From contig JALSNG010000100.1 in NCBI GenBank assembly GCA_026987155.1, positions 1-7,108 of the forward strand: a DNA stretch of 7,108 nt, in the 5' to 3' direction. The notes beneath the pieces are model-generated. The model was not told the origin of the DNA, searched no databases, and saw only the letters and a list, made by a program, of their open reading frames with translations. Made by a program: the position numbers and the translations under genes. This DNA comes from Thermococcus sp. GTDB lineage: Archaea > Methanobacteriota_B > Thermococci > Thermococcales > Thermococcaceae. Of this stretch, positions 1-5,689 are shown piece after piece (the first letter of the stretch is position 1; every line of letters starts with the position of its first letter).

Positions 1-1
1 T

Positions 2-697
2 ACGATAACCTACAACGAGACCTCGACCGGCGTCCTCAACCCGCTCCCCGAGCTTGCCAAGGTCGTTAAGGAGCACGACAAGCTCCTCTTCGTCGATGCC
101 GTCTCAGCCATGGGCGGTGCTGACATAAAGTTCGACAAATGGGGCCTCGACATGATATTCGCCAGCTCGCAGAAGGCCTTCGGCGTCCCGCCTGGGCTGG
201 CAGTTGCAGCGGTCAGCGAGAGGGTTTTCGAGATAGCCGAGAAGATGCCCGAGCGCGGCTGGTACTTTGATTTACCCCTCTACAAGAAGTTCAACGAGAA
301 GAAGAAGGGAACGCCCTCAACCCCACCGCTCCCTCAGATATTCGGCCTCAACGTCGTGCTCAGGATAGTCGAGAAGATGGGCGGCAAAGATGCCTGGCTC
401 GGAATGTACAGGAAGAGGAGCAAGATGATAAGGGAAGGCGTCAAGGAGATGGGCCTCGGCGTTCTGGCTGAGCCCGGCTACGAGAGCCCAACGATAACGG
501 CCGTTGTCGTTCCGGAGGGAATGAGAGGAGTTGACGTTTACAACGCGATGCGCGAGCGCGGCTTCGAGCTGGCCAAAGGTTACGGAAGCGTGGCGGAGAA
601 GACCTTCCGCATAGGCAACATGGGCTACATGACCTTTGATGACATCGAGGAGATGCTCGCCAACCTGAGGGAAGTCGTTGAAACGTTGAGGAAATGA
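2..697 (+). CDS. Class V PLP aminotransferase (serine/alanine-glyoxylate type), 3' part
   Basis: This is the 3' part of a gene that begins before the window; the first complete codon is at position 2 and 231 codons precede the TGA. It is a fold-type I PLP enzyme of the class V aminotransferase family, most like serine-pyruvate/alanine-glyoxylate aminotransferases. The visible fragment opens with TYNETSTGVLNP, typical of this family. The Asp of FVDAVSAMGG (codon 95-97) should pair with the PLP pyridine nitrogen. The Lys of ASSQKAFGVPPG (codon 173-175) should form the Schiff base. The small-domain C-terminus looks complete. The first in-frame ATG (110) is internal, because it lies after the cofactor Asp. 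Lysine codons are strongly biased (16 AAG, 4 AAA), unlike argH downstream. The substrate cannot be read from the fragment; glyoxylate or pyruvate with serine or alanine is inferred from the family. Confidence 0.88.
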   Translation, partial: TITYNETSTGVLNPLPELAKVVKEHDKLLFVDAVSAMGGADIKFDKWGLDMIFASSQKAFGVPPGLAVAAVSERVFEIAEKMPERGWYFDLPLYKKFNEKKKGTPSTPPLPQIFGLNVVLRIVEKMGGKDAWLGMYRKRSKMIREGVKEMGLGVLAEPGYESPTITAVVVPEGMRGVDVYNAMRERGFELAKGYGSVAEKTFRIGNMGYMTFDDIEEMLANLREVVETLRK

Positions 698-713
698 TGT
701 TCCATATGAAACG

Positions 714-729
714 TTTCTTTCCTTTCTCG
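714..729 (+). terminator. Possible pyrimidine-rich archaeal terminator
   Basis: Three TTT runs (714-716, 718-720, 723-725) lie in a pyrimidine-rich tract 17 nt after the aminotransferase stop. Archaeal RNA polymerase can stop at T-rich non-template DNA without a hairpin. The runs are short and interrupted by C, so this is only a candidate. Confidence 0.3.
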
Positions 730-740
730 CCCCTCCTGTT

Positions 741-755
741 ACGCAACTTATAAAT
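741..755 (+). promoter_or_regulatory. argGH-X operon promoter (BRE and TATA box)
   Basis: An archaeal TATA box, TTATAAAT (748-755), is preceded by an ACGCAAC element (741-747) that could serve as the TFB-recognition element. The box begins 39 nt before the argG ATG. With usual archaeal spacing the transcript would start near 776-778, giving a leader of about ten nucleotides that just includes the GGTGAT ribosome binding site. Confidence 0.7.
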
Positions 756-777
756 TCCGGCCCCCAACTCCGGTTTT

Positions 778-783
778 GGTGAT
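778..783 (+). promoter_or_regulatory. Ribosome binding site of argG
   Basis: GGTGAT is complementary to the archaeal 16S rRNA 3' end (full complement GGAGGTGAT) and sits 3 nt before the ATG at 787. The same hexamer at a 3-4 nt gap precedes argH, the ATPase and the asparagine synthetase, and it fixes their starts. Confidence 0.8.
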
Positions 784-786
784 ACC

Positions 787-2016
787 ATGAAGGCCGTGCT
801 GGCTTATTCGGGAGGGCTCGACACCTCGGTCATACTCAAGCTCATGCAGGAGAGGCTCGGTGCAGAGGTCGTTACGGTTACCGTCGACGTTGGGCAGAAG
901 GACGATTTCAAGGCCGTGGAGGAGAAAGCGTATAAGTTTGGGGCAGTCAAGCACTACCACATCGATGCCAAGGATGAATTTGCCGATAAGTACGTTTCTC
1001 AGGCTATAAAGGCAAACGCCCTCTACGAGAAAGCTTACCCCCTTGCTACAGCTCTCTCAAGGCCCTTGATAGCCGAGAAGCTCGTCGAAGTTGCCAAAAA
1101 GGAAGGAGCAGATGTGATTGCCCATGGTTGCACGGGAAAAGGCAACGACCAGGTCAGGTTCAATCTCGGCATCCATTCCCTTTCACCCGATACCGAAATC
1201 CTCCAACCCGTAATGGAGTGGGAACTCAGCAGGGACTGGGAAATGGAGTACGCAAAGAGGAAAGGAATCCCCGTAAGCGACAAGATATACAGCATTGACG
1301 AGAACATCTGGGGCAGGAGCATAGAGGGAGGTATCCTTGAAGATCCAATGGCAGAACCCCCCGAGGAAATATTCGAATGGACCGTTTCACCCTCACTCGC
1401 ACCAGATGAACCGGATTACATAACAGTGGACTTTGAAAACGGGGTTCCCACTGCCTTAAACGGAGAGCCTTCAAAACTCTTAGACATAATCCTCGAACTG
1501 AATGAGAAGGCCGGTAAACACGGAGTCGGAAGGATAGACCACATAGAGGACAGGACGGTTGGGATAAAGAGCAGGGAAATCTACGAGGCGCCTGCGGCAC
1601 TGACCCTCATAAAAGCGCACTACGACCTTGAGAAACTGATTTTGACCAAGTGGGTCCTTGAGTTCAAAGAACTCGTAGACTCAAAGTGGAGCTGGCTCGT
1701 TTACACAGGGTTGTGGTTCGAACCCCTGAGGGAGGCACTGGATGCGTTCATCAATGAGGTTGAAGGGAACATAAACGGGACCGTCAAAGTAAAGCTCTGG
1801 AAGGGAAACGCCATCGTGGTCGGTAGGGAATCAGAAAACGCCCTCTACTCGAAGGAACTCGCCACCTATGAGAAGTTCAGCACTTTCGACCAGAAGCTCG
1901 CCAAGGGCTTCATAGACCTCTTCGGTCTCCAGAGCGTTTTGGCACACAACCTCAAAACAGTTCCGAAGGTGTCCAACCTGGAAGGAGCAAAAATCCTCGC
2001 CAAGAAGGTCAGTTAG
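787..2016 (+). CDS. argG: Argininosuccinate synthase
   Basis: A 409-residue enzyme that joins citrulline and aspartate using ATP, giving argininosuccinate, AMP and PPi; it is the penultimate step of arginine synthesis in the cytoplasm. The N-type ATP-pyrophosphatase loop AYSGGLDTS is at residues 6-14. YPLATALSRPLIA is at 84-96 and the family signature HGCTGKGNDQVRF at 113-125, where the GNDQVRF stretch contacts substrates. IDENIWGRSIEGG at about 170-182 is also typical. Length is normal for the family (about 400). The start is fixed by GGTGAT 3 nt upstream and a TATA box 39 nt upstream. The gene heads an operon with argH: the TAG stop shares its last G with the argH ribosome binding site, suggesting coupled translation. 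No broken motif is visible. I am confident in the assignment. Confidence 0.97.
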   Translation: MKAVLAYSGGLDTSVILKLMQERLGAEVVTVTVDVGQKDDFKAVEEKAYKFGAVKHYHIDAKDEFADKYVSQAIKANALYEKAYPLATALSRPLIAEKLVEVAKKEGADVIAHGCTGKGNDQVRFNLGIHSLSPDTEILQPVMEWELSRDWEMEYAKRKGIPVSDKIYSIDENIWGRSIEGGILEDPMAEPPEEIFEWTVSPSLAPDEPDYITVDFENGVPTALNGEPSKLLDIILELNEKAGKHGVGRIDHIEDRTVGIKSREIYEAPAALTLIKAHYDLEKLILTKWVLEFKELVDSKWSWLVYTGLWFEPLREALDAFINEVEGNINGTVKVKLWKGNAIVVGRESENALYSKELATYEKFSTFDQKLAKGFIDLFGLQSVLAHNLKTVPKVSNLEGAKILAKKVS

Positions 2017-2021
2017 GTGAT
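2016..2021 (+). promoter_or_regulatory. Ribosome binding site of argH, overlapping argG stop
   Basis: GGTGAT starts on the last base of the argG TAG stop and lies 3 nt before the argH ATG. Ribosomes terminating on argG would expose or occupy this site, which fits coupled expression of the two subunits of the pathway's last steps. Confidence 0.75.
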
Positions 2022-2024
2022 TCC

Positions 2025-3362
2025 ATGTACCGGGAAGCCCTTTTAGGGGAAATCGGGGAGCTGACACTCTCGTATATCTCATCGATGGAAGAGGACAAAG
2101 AACTCGTTGAGGAGGTCATCCAATCCCTCATTGCCCATGTTAGAGAACTGAGGGAAGGGAAACTCGTCGATGAAGAAACCGCGGGGGAGATCGAAAGCGA
2201 ACTGAAAAAACTGCTCCATGACCCCGCCCCCCTCTTTGAAATCGGTGCGGAGGACATCCACGAGGCCATAGAGATATTTCTGAAAGAGCGTTTGGGAAAA
2301 ACCGAAGGCTATCTCCCCCTCGGAAAGAGCAGGAACGATCACGTGTCCGCGGCACTGAGGCTCAAGACCAAAAAACTCCTGAAGGAACAGATGAGGGAGA
2401 TAATAAAACTGCGCTTCCTGCTCCTCGAAAAGGCCGAGAAATACTCGCGGGTTCCAATGCCCGGCTTCACTCACCTACAGCCCGCCCAGCCTTCAACTTT
2501 CGCCCACTATCTCCTCGCAATAGAGGAGGGGCTGGCGGACTACACGAAAGCCCTGCTCACAGCCCTCAACATAGCAGACCGCTCGCCCCTCGGTGCAGGA
2601 GCGGTGGGTGGGACCAGCGCCCCGCTTGACAGGCACCGGCTTGGGAGCGAGTTGTTTTCGGGAATAGTTACCAACACCATCTACGCCACATCATCACGGG
2701 ACTTCATGGCACTTGCATGCTCGGTGGACACCTCCCTTTCCGTGTTCCTCTCGCGGATCGCCGAGGATATCGTAGTTTTCTCAACACCGAACTTTGACTA
2801 CCTCTCACTTCCTGAAGAACACCTCGCGACGAGTAGTATGATGCCCCAGAAGAGGAACCCCGCCACAATGGAAGTGGCGAGGGCATGGGCTGGGGAGGCC
2901 ATAGGGCATCTCACAGCTATACTCTCCGTGCTGAAAGGTCTTCCAACGGGCTATAACCTCGACATTCAGGAGGCAAACAAACACGCCTTTAGGATCCTTA
3001 AGGGTACTCTGGCCACTCTCACAGTATTCAGGGATTTAATCTCAAAGATCGAACCAAAGGCCCACAACATGCTGAGGGATTCCCACCTGTTCCCCATCCT
3101 CGCCACCGATGTAGCCGAGAAGATGGCGATTTCGAGCGGAAGACCGTACAGAGAAGTTTATACGGAGGTGGCAAAGATGATACGCGAGAGCAGGGACGTG
3201 GGGGAGTTCTATAAGAAAGTAGAGGAAAGGTACGGCATTAAAATTGATCTCTCAGAGGGACTAAAAAAGCCCGTAACGGGGTCGCCCAATCCCGACAAAA
3301 TCAAAGAGGCCATCGAAATGGCGAGAAAAAGGCTTGTGGAAGACTCAAAGGCGGTGTGTTGA
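2025..3362 (+). CDS. argH: Argininosuccinate lyase
   Basis: A 445-residue member of the fumarase/aspartase superfamily that splits argininosuccinate into arginine and fumarate, acting directly after ArgG. Landmarks: EDIHEAIE at 76-83, SRNDH at 102-106 (usually SRNDQ), PGFTHLQPAQP at 146-156 with the conserved His-Leu-Gln, and the flexible catalytic-serine loop SSMMPQKRNP at 260-269. The superfamily loop signature normally begins Gly-Ser-Ser; here the Gly is Thr259, while the catalytic serine region, Met-Pro and Lys/Asn are kept. Length is normal (about 450-460 in many homologues). The spacer to argG is 8 nt and the start is set by GGTGAT. Lysine codons are AAA-rich (19 AAA, 13 AAG), opposite to the window's first gene and the asparagine synthetase. 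Activity is probably intact. Confidence 0.96.
   Translation: MYREALLGEIGELTLSYISSMEEDKELVEEVIQSLIAHVRELREGKLVDEETAGEIESELKKLLHDPAPLFEIGAEDIHEAIEIFLKERLGKTEGYLPLGKSRNDHVSAALRLKTKKLLKEQMREIIKLRFLLLEKAEKYSRVPMPGFTHLQPAQPSTFAHYLLAIEEGLADYTKALLTALNIADRSPLGAGAVGGTSAPLDRHRLGSELFSGIVTNTIYATSSRDFMALACSVDTSLSVFLSRIAEDIVVFSTPNFDYLSLPEEHLATSSMMPQKRNPATMEVARAWAGEAIGHLTAILSVLKGLPTGYNLDIQEANKHAFRILKGTLATLTVFRDLISKIEPKAHNMLRDSHLFPILATDVAEKMAISSGRPYREVYTEVAKMIRESRDVGEFYKKVEERYGIKIDLSEGLKKPVTGSPNPDKIKEAIEMARKRLVEDSKAVC
3350..3356 (+). promoter_or_regulatory. Ribosome binding site of the LysX/ArgX-like gene, inside argH
   Basis: GGCGGTG, one mismatch from GGAGGTG, lies within the last argH codons and 6 nt before the ATG at 3363. 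It supports this start and coupled translation, since the argH TGA (3360-3362) directly touches the ATG. Confidence 0.6.
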
Positions 3363-4184
3363 ATGAAGATTGGAATAACATACTCAATCCTCAGGGAAGA
3401 GGAGAGAATAATCAGAGAGCGCGCCGGTGAGTTTGGAGAAGTTTTTATGCTACACGAGAAGGAAATGAGCTTTCCGCTAAGGCTGGATCTCGACGTCGTT
3501 ATAATAAGGAACATGAGCCATTTCAAAGCACTCTACACCGCAAAGCTCCTTGAGGAGACGGGGATCGTCACAGTAAACCCCTCTTGGCTTCTCCACGAGG
3601 CAGGGGATAAGGCGATGGCCACGGCAAGGCTCGAAAAAACCGTTCCCGTTCCGAAGTGGGGTGTCGCACTTAGCGAGGAGGAGGCCATCAAAGTTTCAGA
3701 AAGTCTCGGTTACCCGCTGGTCATCAAACCGGTCTTCGGAAGCTGGGGCCGGCTTATAGTTAAGGTAAACGACAGGGATGCCCTCGAAGCCGTCTTAGAG
3801 CACAGGAAGTGGATGGGAAACCCTCTCTACAAAATCTACTATCTCCAGAGGTTCATTGAGAAACCGGGGAGAGATATACGGGCCATAGTCATTGATGGGG
3901 AGTTCGTGACTGCCATGTACCGCTACTCGGAGCACTGGATAACCAACGCCGCCCGTGGGGGAAGGGGAGAGGCCTGTGAGAATGAAGAAGTGAGGGAACT
4001 CTCCTTGAGGGCGTGGGAAGCTTTTGGGGAGGGTGCTTTAGCTATTGACATTTTTGAGGGCAGTGAAGGACTCCTCGTTAACGAAGTCAACCCCAACATG
4101 GAGTTCAAGACGGCCCTCAAAGCTACAGGTGTTGATATTGCAAGGAAACTCGTGGAGTACGCCGTAAGAGTCGCCAAGGCTTAG
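3363..4184 (+). CDS. ATP-grasp ligase of the LysX/ArgX (RimK) family
   Basis: A 273-residue ATP-grasp amino-acid ligase. In the LysX/ArgX group such enzymes attach alpha-aminoadipate (lysine route) or glutamate (ornithine/arginine route) to the C-terminal Glu of the carrier LysW; a single dual-function enzyme is known in Thermococcus. Visible motifs: IRN (48-50), NPSWLLHEAGDKAMA (about 72-86), the ATP-binding YPLVIKPVFGSWGR (117-130, Lys122), FIEKPGRDIR (164-173), WITNAARGG (192-200), and the probable metal ligands Asp219, Glu231 and Asn233 in VNEVNPNMEFK. The WITN-ARGG and N-MEFK blocks match LysX better than ribosomal-protein-S6 RimK. The start abuts the argH stop, making it the operon's third gene. 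A glutamate (ArgX) role is inferred from this neighbourhood. No lysW or other carrier-pathway gene is in the window, so it would act in trans, or on another substrate. Confidence 0.87.
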   Translation: MKIGITYSILREEERIIRERAGEFGEVFMLHEKEMSFPLRLDLDVVIIRNMSHFKALYTAKLLEETGIVTVNPSWLLHEAGDKAMATARLEKTVPVPKWGVALSEEEAIKVSESLGYPLVIKPVFGSWGRLIVKVNDRDALEAVLEHRKWMGNPLYKIYYLQRFIEKPGRDIRAIVIDGEFVTAMYRYSEHWITNAARGGRGEACENEEVRELSLRAWEAFGEGALAIDIFEGSEGLLVNEVNPNMEFKTALKATGVDIARKLVEYAVRVAKA

Positions 4185-4198
4185 GAAACCTTATAAAG
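4184..4198 (+). promoter_or_regulatory. Promoter of the membrane-protein gene, predicted leaderless
   Basis: GGAAACC (4184-4190, BRE-like) followed by TATA box TTATAAAG (4191-4198) begins at the ligase stop codon. The box starts only 28 nt before the ATG at 4219, against 37-41 nt for the other promoters here. The transcript should therefore begin at or within a few bases of the start codon. No GGTGAT-type ribosome binding site precedes the ATG, in agreement. Confidence 0.65.
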
Positions 4199-4218
4199 AA
4201 CCAGCGAAACTTGATCCG

Positions 4219-4995
4219 ATGGTCAGCAAAAAAATCATGATTTCCTGGCTAATTCTCAACTTTCTAATCTTCTGGTTCGTGGGGTTAACCTCAAGCGGAT
4301 ACTCCCTAAAGGGTTACTTGCCGGGGGAAAGTTCGCTGGTTGACCGCTACACCCCCCTAATCTACACTTCACCCGGCGATAAACCCGAGGGGATACTTTA
4401 TATGGTTGACTACAAAGGGGTGATTTATTACTACATAGTGTGGGAGGACGAATACTTTAGCAACTCCATTATAGACAAGCTCTATCGTTTCTTCAGAGGG
4501 CTCGTCTACGGTGGTGCAACGCAGGACGTGGAAGTTGTCAAAATAAACCCGAACAACGGCACCTTCTACTTCCAGACATACGAGCACACCAACGTCCATG
4601 GAAAAATCCTGTCCAACGGCTCCTGCCTTTGGATGGATAACGGCATGATTGTGGAGAACTGCACCAAAAACGGTACCCACATACGCGTTTACGCCGTAAC
4701 ATGGAACCACATGCTCTCCCTGCTTCCAGAGGAAGAAACCGGACAGACTGTGGTGCCAATGAGACATATGACCCCGAACGATTACGTGTCACTCGGAATG
4801 TTCAGAAGAACGCAGAGAACCATTGGAGGAGTAGCGGTGAATTCCCTACTCACAGCCCTAATCGCAACCATAGTGTTTAACGGGCTGGCGTACGGAGCAT
4901 GGAAAAAGGGTTACCTCAACGCTAAGACTCTAAAGCGCTGGTTTAAAACGATTTCAAAGAAAATACGGAACGTCTTGAAAAGAGGAAGTACCTAA
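4219..4995 (+). CDS. Membrane-anchored protein of unknown function, large external domain
   Basis: I do not recognise this 258-residue protein. It has an N-terminal hydrophobic segment (about residues 6-23, after MVSKK) and a second one near the C-terminus (about 203-226, ending GLAYGAW), followed by a strongly basic tail rich in Lys and Arg. The positive-inside rule gives both ends in the cytoplasm and residues of about 24-200 outside. The external part carries four N-glycosylation sequons (Asn113, 133, 147, 151) and only two cysteines (136, 148), each beside a sequon and able to form a disulfide. It also has the stretch TQDVEVVKI (101-109) followed by YEHTNVHG (121-128), which faintly recalls Asp-Trp-Glu/His patterns in Vps62-like proteins; this is a weak impression only. 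It has its own promoter, so is probably not part of the arg operon. Lysine codons lean to AAA (11 AAA, 6 AAG). Confidence 0.82.
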   Translation: MVSKKIMISWLILNFLIFWFVGLTSSGYSLKGYLPGESSLVDRYTPLIYTSPGDKPEGILYMVDYKGVIYYYIVWEDEYFSNSIIDKLYRFFRGLVYGGATQDVEVVKINPNNGTFYFQTYEHTNVHGKILSNGSCLWMDNGMIVENCTKNGTHIRVYAVTWNHMLSLLPEEETGQTVVPMRHMTPNDYVSLGMFRRTQRTIGGVAVNSLLTALIATIVFNGLAYGAWKKGYLNAKTLKRWFKTISKKIRNVLKRGST

Positions 4996-5573
4996 ACCAC
5001 CTCAACAAGACTTCCATCCACGACCCTATAGATCCTGTCTATCATCTTCTTTCCGGTTCTGAAGTCCCTCTTTAAGAGAACAACGACGTCAAATTTTTTA
5101 AAAGTTTCTTCATCCAGTCTGAGCCAGTGCTTCACCTCCGACCTAATGTCTTCATTCATGGCGAGAGACGTTACAATAAAGGCGTATTCATCTATCAGTT
5201 CCCTGAAAATTCTCGCCGAGTCAACTGTGTGGAGAGCATCTATAACAACGTAGTCAGGTTTTATCCTCCTGAGTTTTTCGATTACCTCGGCGGTTCTCAC
5301 CCCGAGGGGGCGCTGGTCAAACTGAGTATCTATAACGAGGACATTGGGTTTAAAGGGTTTGAATTCAGAGTAAGAGGTTACAACCGCAACTTTCCAATCA
5401 TTCGGGATGTAGTGTATGAGGGCTTCCACGAGCTTTGTCTTTCCGCTCCTGCTCGAACCCACGATAAGTATGTCCTTTTTCCCCAGGATGGCCTCCCGGA
5501 GGACTTCCAGCTGTTCAGGTCTTGCCGAACCGTATCTCATCAAATCCTCTGGAGTGAAGAGGTAGATTCCCAT
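4992..5573 (-). CDS. Small P-loop ATPase resembling the GspE/CpaF/VirB11 core
   Basis: A 193-residue ATPase. Walker A is GSSRSGKT (39-46); the Walker B-like strand is PDYVVID (106-112). The order TPEDLMRYG, P-loop, ALIHYIPNDW (51-60), KLRRIKPDYVVID (100-112), then a C-terminal R/G-rich hairpin (KRDFRTGKKMIDRIYRV, 168-184) tracks the C-terminal half of type II/IV secretion ATPases. The usual N-terminal domain is missing. The acidic Asp-box after the P-loop is poorly kept (VAVVTSYSE), the Walker B Gly-Glu is Ile-Asp, and the His-box position reads SLAMN (136-140) without His. Secretion or pilus function is therefore doubtful; a regulatory or DNA-linked ATPase is possible. The frame is open to an ATG at 5657, but I chose 5573: GGTGAT lies 4 nt upstream, a TATA box 38 nt upstream, and homology starts here. 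Its TAG overlaps the convergent gene's TAA by 4 nt. Confidence 0.82.
   Translation of the reverse strand: MGIYLFTPEDLMRYGSARPEQLEVLREAILGKKDILIVGSSRSGKTKLVEALIHYIPNDWKVAVVTSYSEFKPFKPNVLVIDTQFDQRPLGVRTAEVIEKLRRIKPDYVVIDALHTVDSARIFRELIDEYAFIVTSLAMNEDIRSEVKHWLRLDEETFKKFDVVVLLKRDFRTGKKMIDRIYRVVDGSLVEVV
5094..5099 (+). terminator. Possible oligo-T terminator for the membrane-protein gene
   Basis: The convergent overlap leaves no intergenic space for termination. The first run of six T on the + strand after the membrane-protein stop lies here, about 100 nt inside the opposing ATPase gene. If used, the two mRNAs would share about 100 nt of antisense 3' sequence. Candidate only. Confidence 0.25.
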
Positions 5574-5577
5574 CTTT

Positions 5578-5583
5578 ATCACC
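5578..5583 (-). promoter_or_regulatory. Ribosome binding site deciding the ATPase start
   Basis: Read on the minus strand this is GGTGAT, 4 nt before the ATG at 5573-5571. It is the same hexamer and nearly the same gap as for argG and argH. It decides against the longer reading frame from 5657, which has no comparable site and would run across the promoter. Confidence 0.8.
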
Positions 5584-5602
5584 GGAAAAAATAGCGGTCG
5601 GG

Positions 5603-5614
5603 GGGTTATAACCC
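5603..5614 (-). promoter_or_regulatory. ATPase promoter, TATA box inside a 12-bp palindrome
   Basis: GGGTTATAACCC is a perfect 12-bp palindrome. Its core gives TTATAA on the minus strand beginning at 5611, 38 nt before the ATG at 5573, almost the same spacing as in the argG promoter (39 nt). The symmetric TATA could also be read towards the + strand, but no start codon lies at a matching distance. Confidence 0.6.
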
Positions 5615-5651
5615 TATCGAGAGGCCTTAGCCCAGACTGACCTCGGAATCT

Positions 5652-5687
5652 TGACATTCATTCAATTATATTGCAGAATCAATGTCA
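5652..5687. repeat. Spaced inverted repeat TGACATT/AATGTCA
   Basis: TGACATT (5652-5658) and AATGTCA (5681-5687) form a 7-bp inverted repeat with a 22-nt AT-rich spacer. A GAATC copy sits just left of each arm region (5646-5650 and 5676-5680), exactly 30 nt apart, about three helical turns. It lies in the divergent spacer, so it may be a regulator site; chance cannot be excluded for 7-bp arms in AT-rich DNA. Confidence 0.4.
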
Positions 5688-5689
5688 TA

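Noticed and set aside
691..700. Possible C/D-box sRNA start (ATGATG near the aminotransferase stop)
   Set aside because: Box C is imperfect and no CTGA box D follows in the 90-nt spacer; similarly GTGATG at 5757 is explained by the RBS.
698..786. Small gene or tRNA between the aminotransferase and argG
   Set aside because: No open frame with an RBS and no cloverleaf pattern; the spacer is explained by a terminator-like tract and the argG promoter.
1226..1600. Minus-strand frames opposite argG and argH (for example here and 2079-2474)
   Set aside because: Arg/Ser/Pro-rich shadow translations with no RBS or family likeness, opposite genes with clear motifs.
5577..5582. TATCAC resembling half of the Thermococcales glycolytic motif
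   Set aside because: The partner GTGATA at 5-nt spacing is missing; the sequence is simply the complement of the ATPase RBS.
5127..5594. 155-codon + strand frame opposite the ATPase gene
   Set aside because: It is a shadow of the minus-strand ATPase; it has no RBS or promoter and no recognisable domain.
5574..5657. N-terminal extension of the minus-strand ATPase to an ATG at 5657
   Set aside because: It runs through the TATA palindrome and RBS, has no RBS of its own, and homology to the GspE-type core begins at the later Met.
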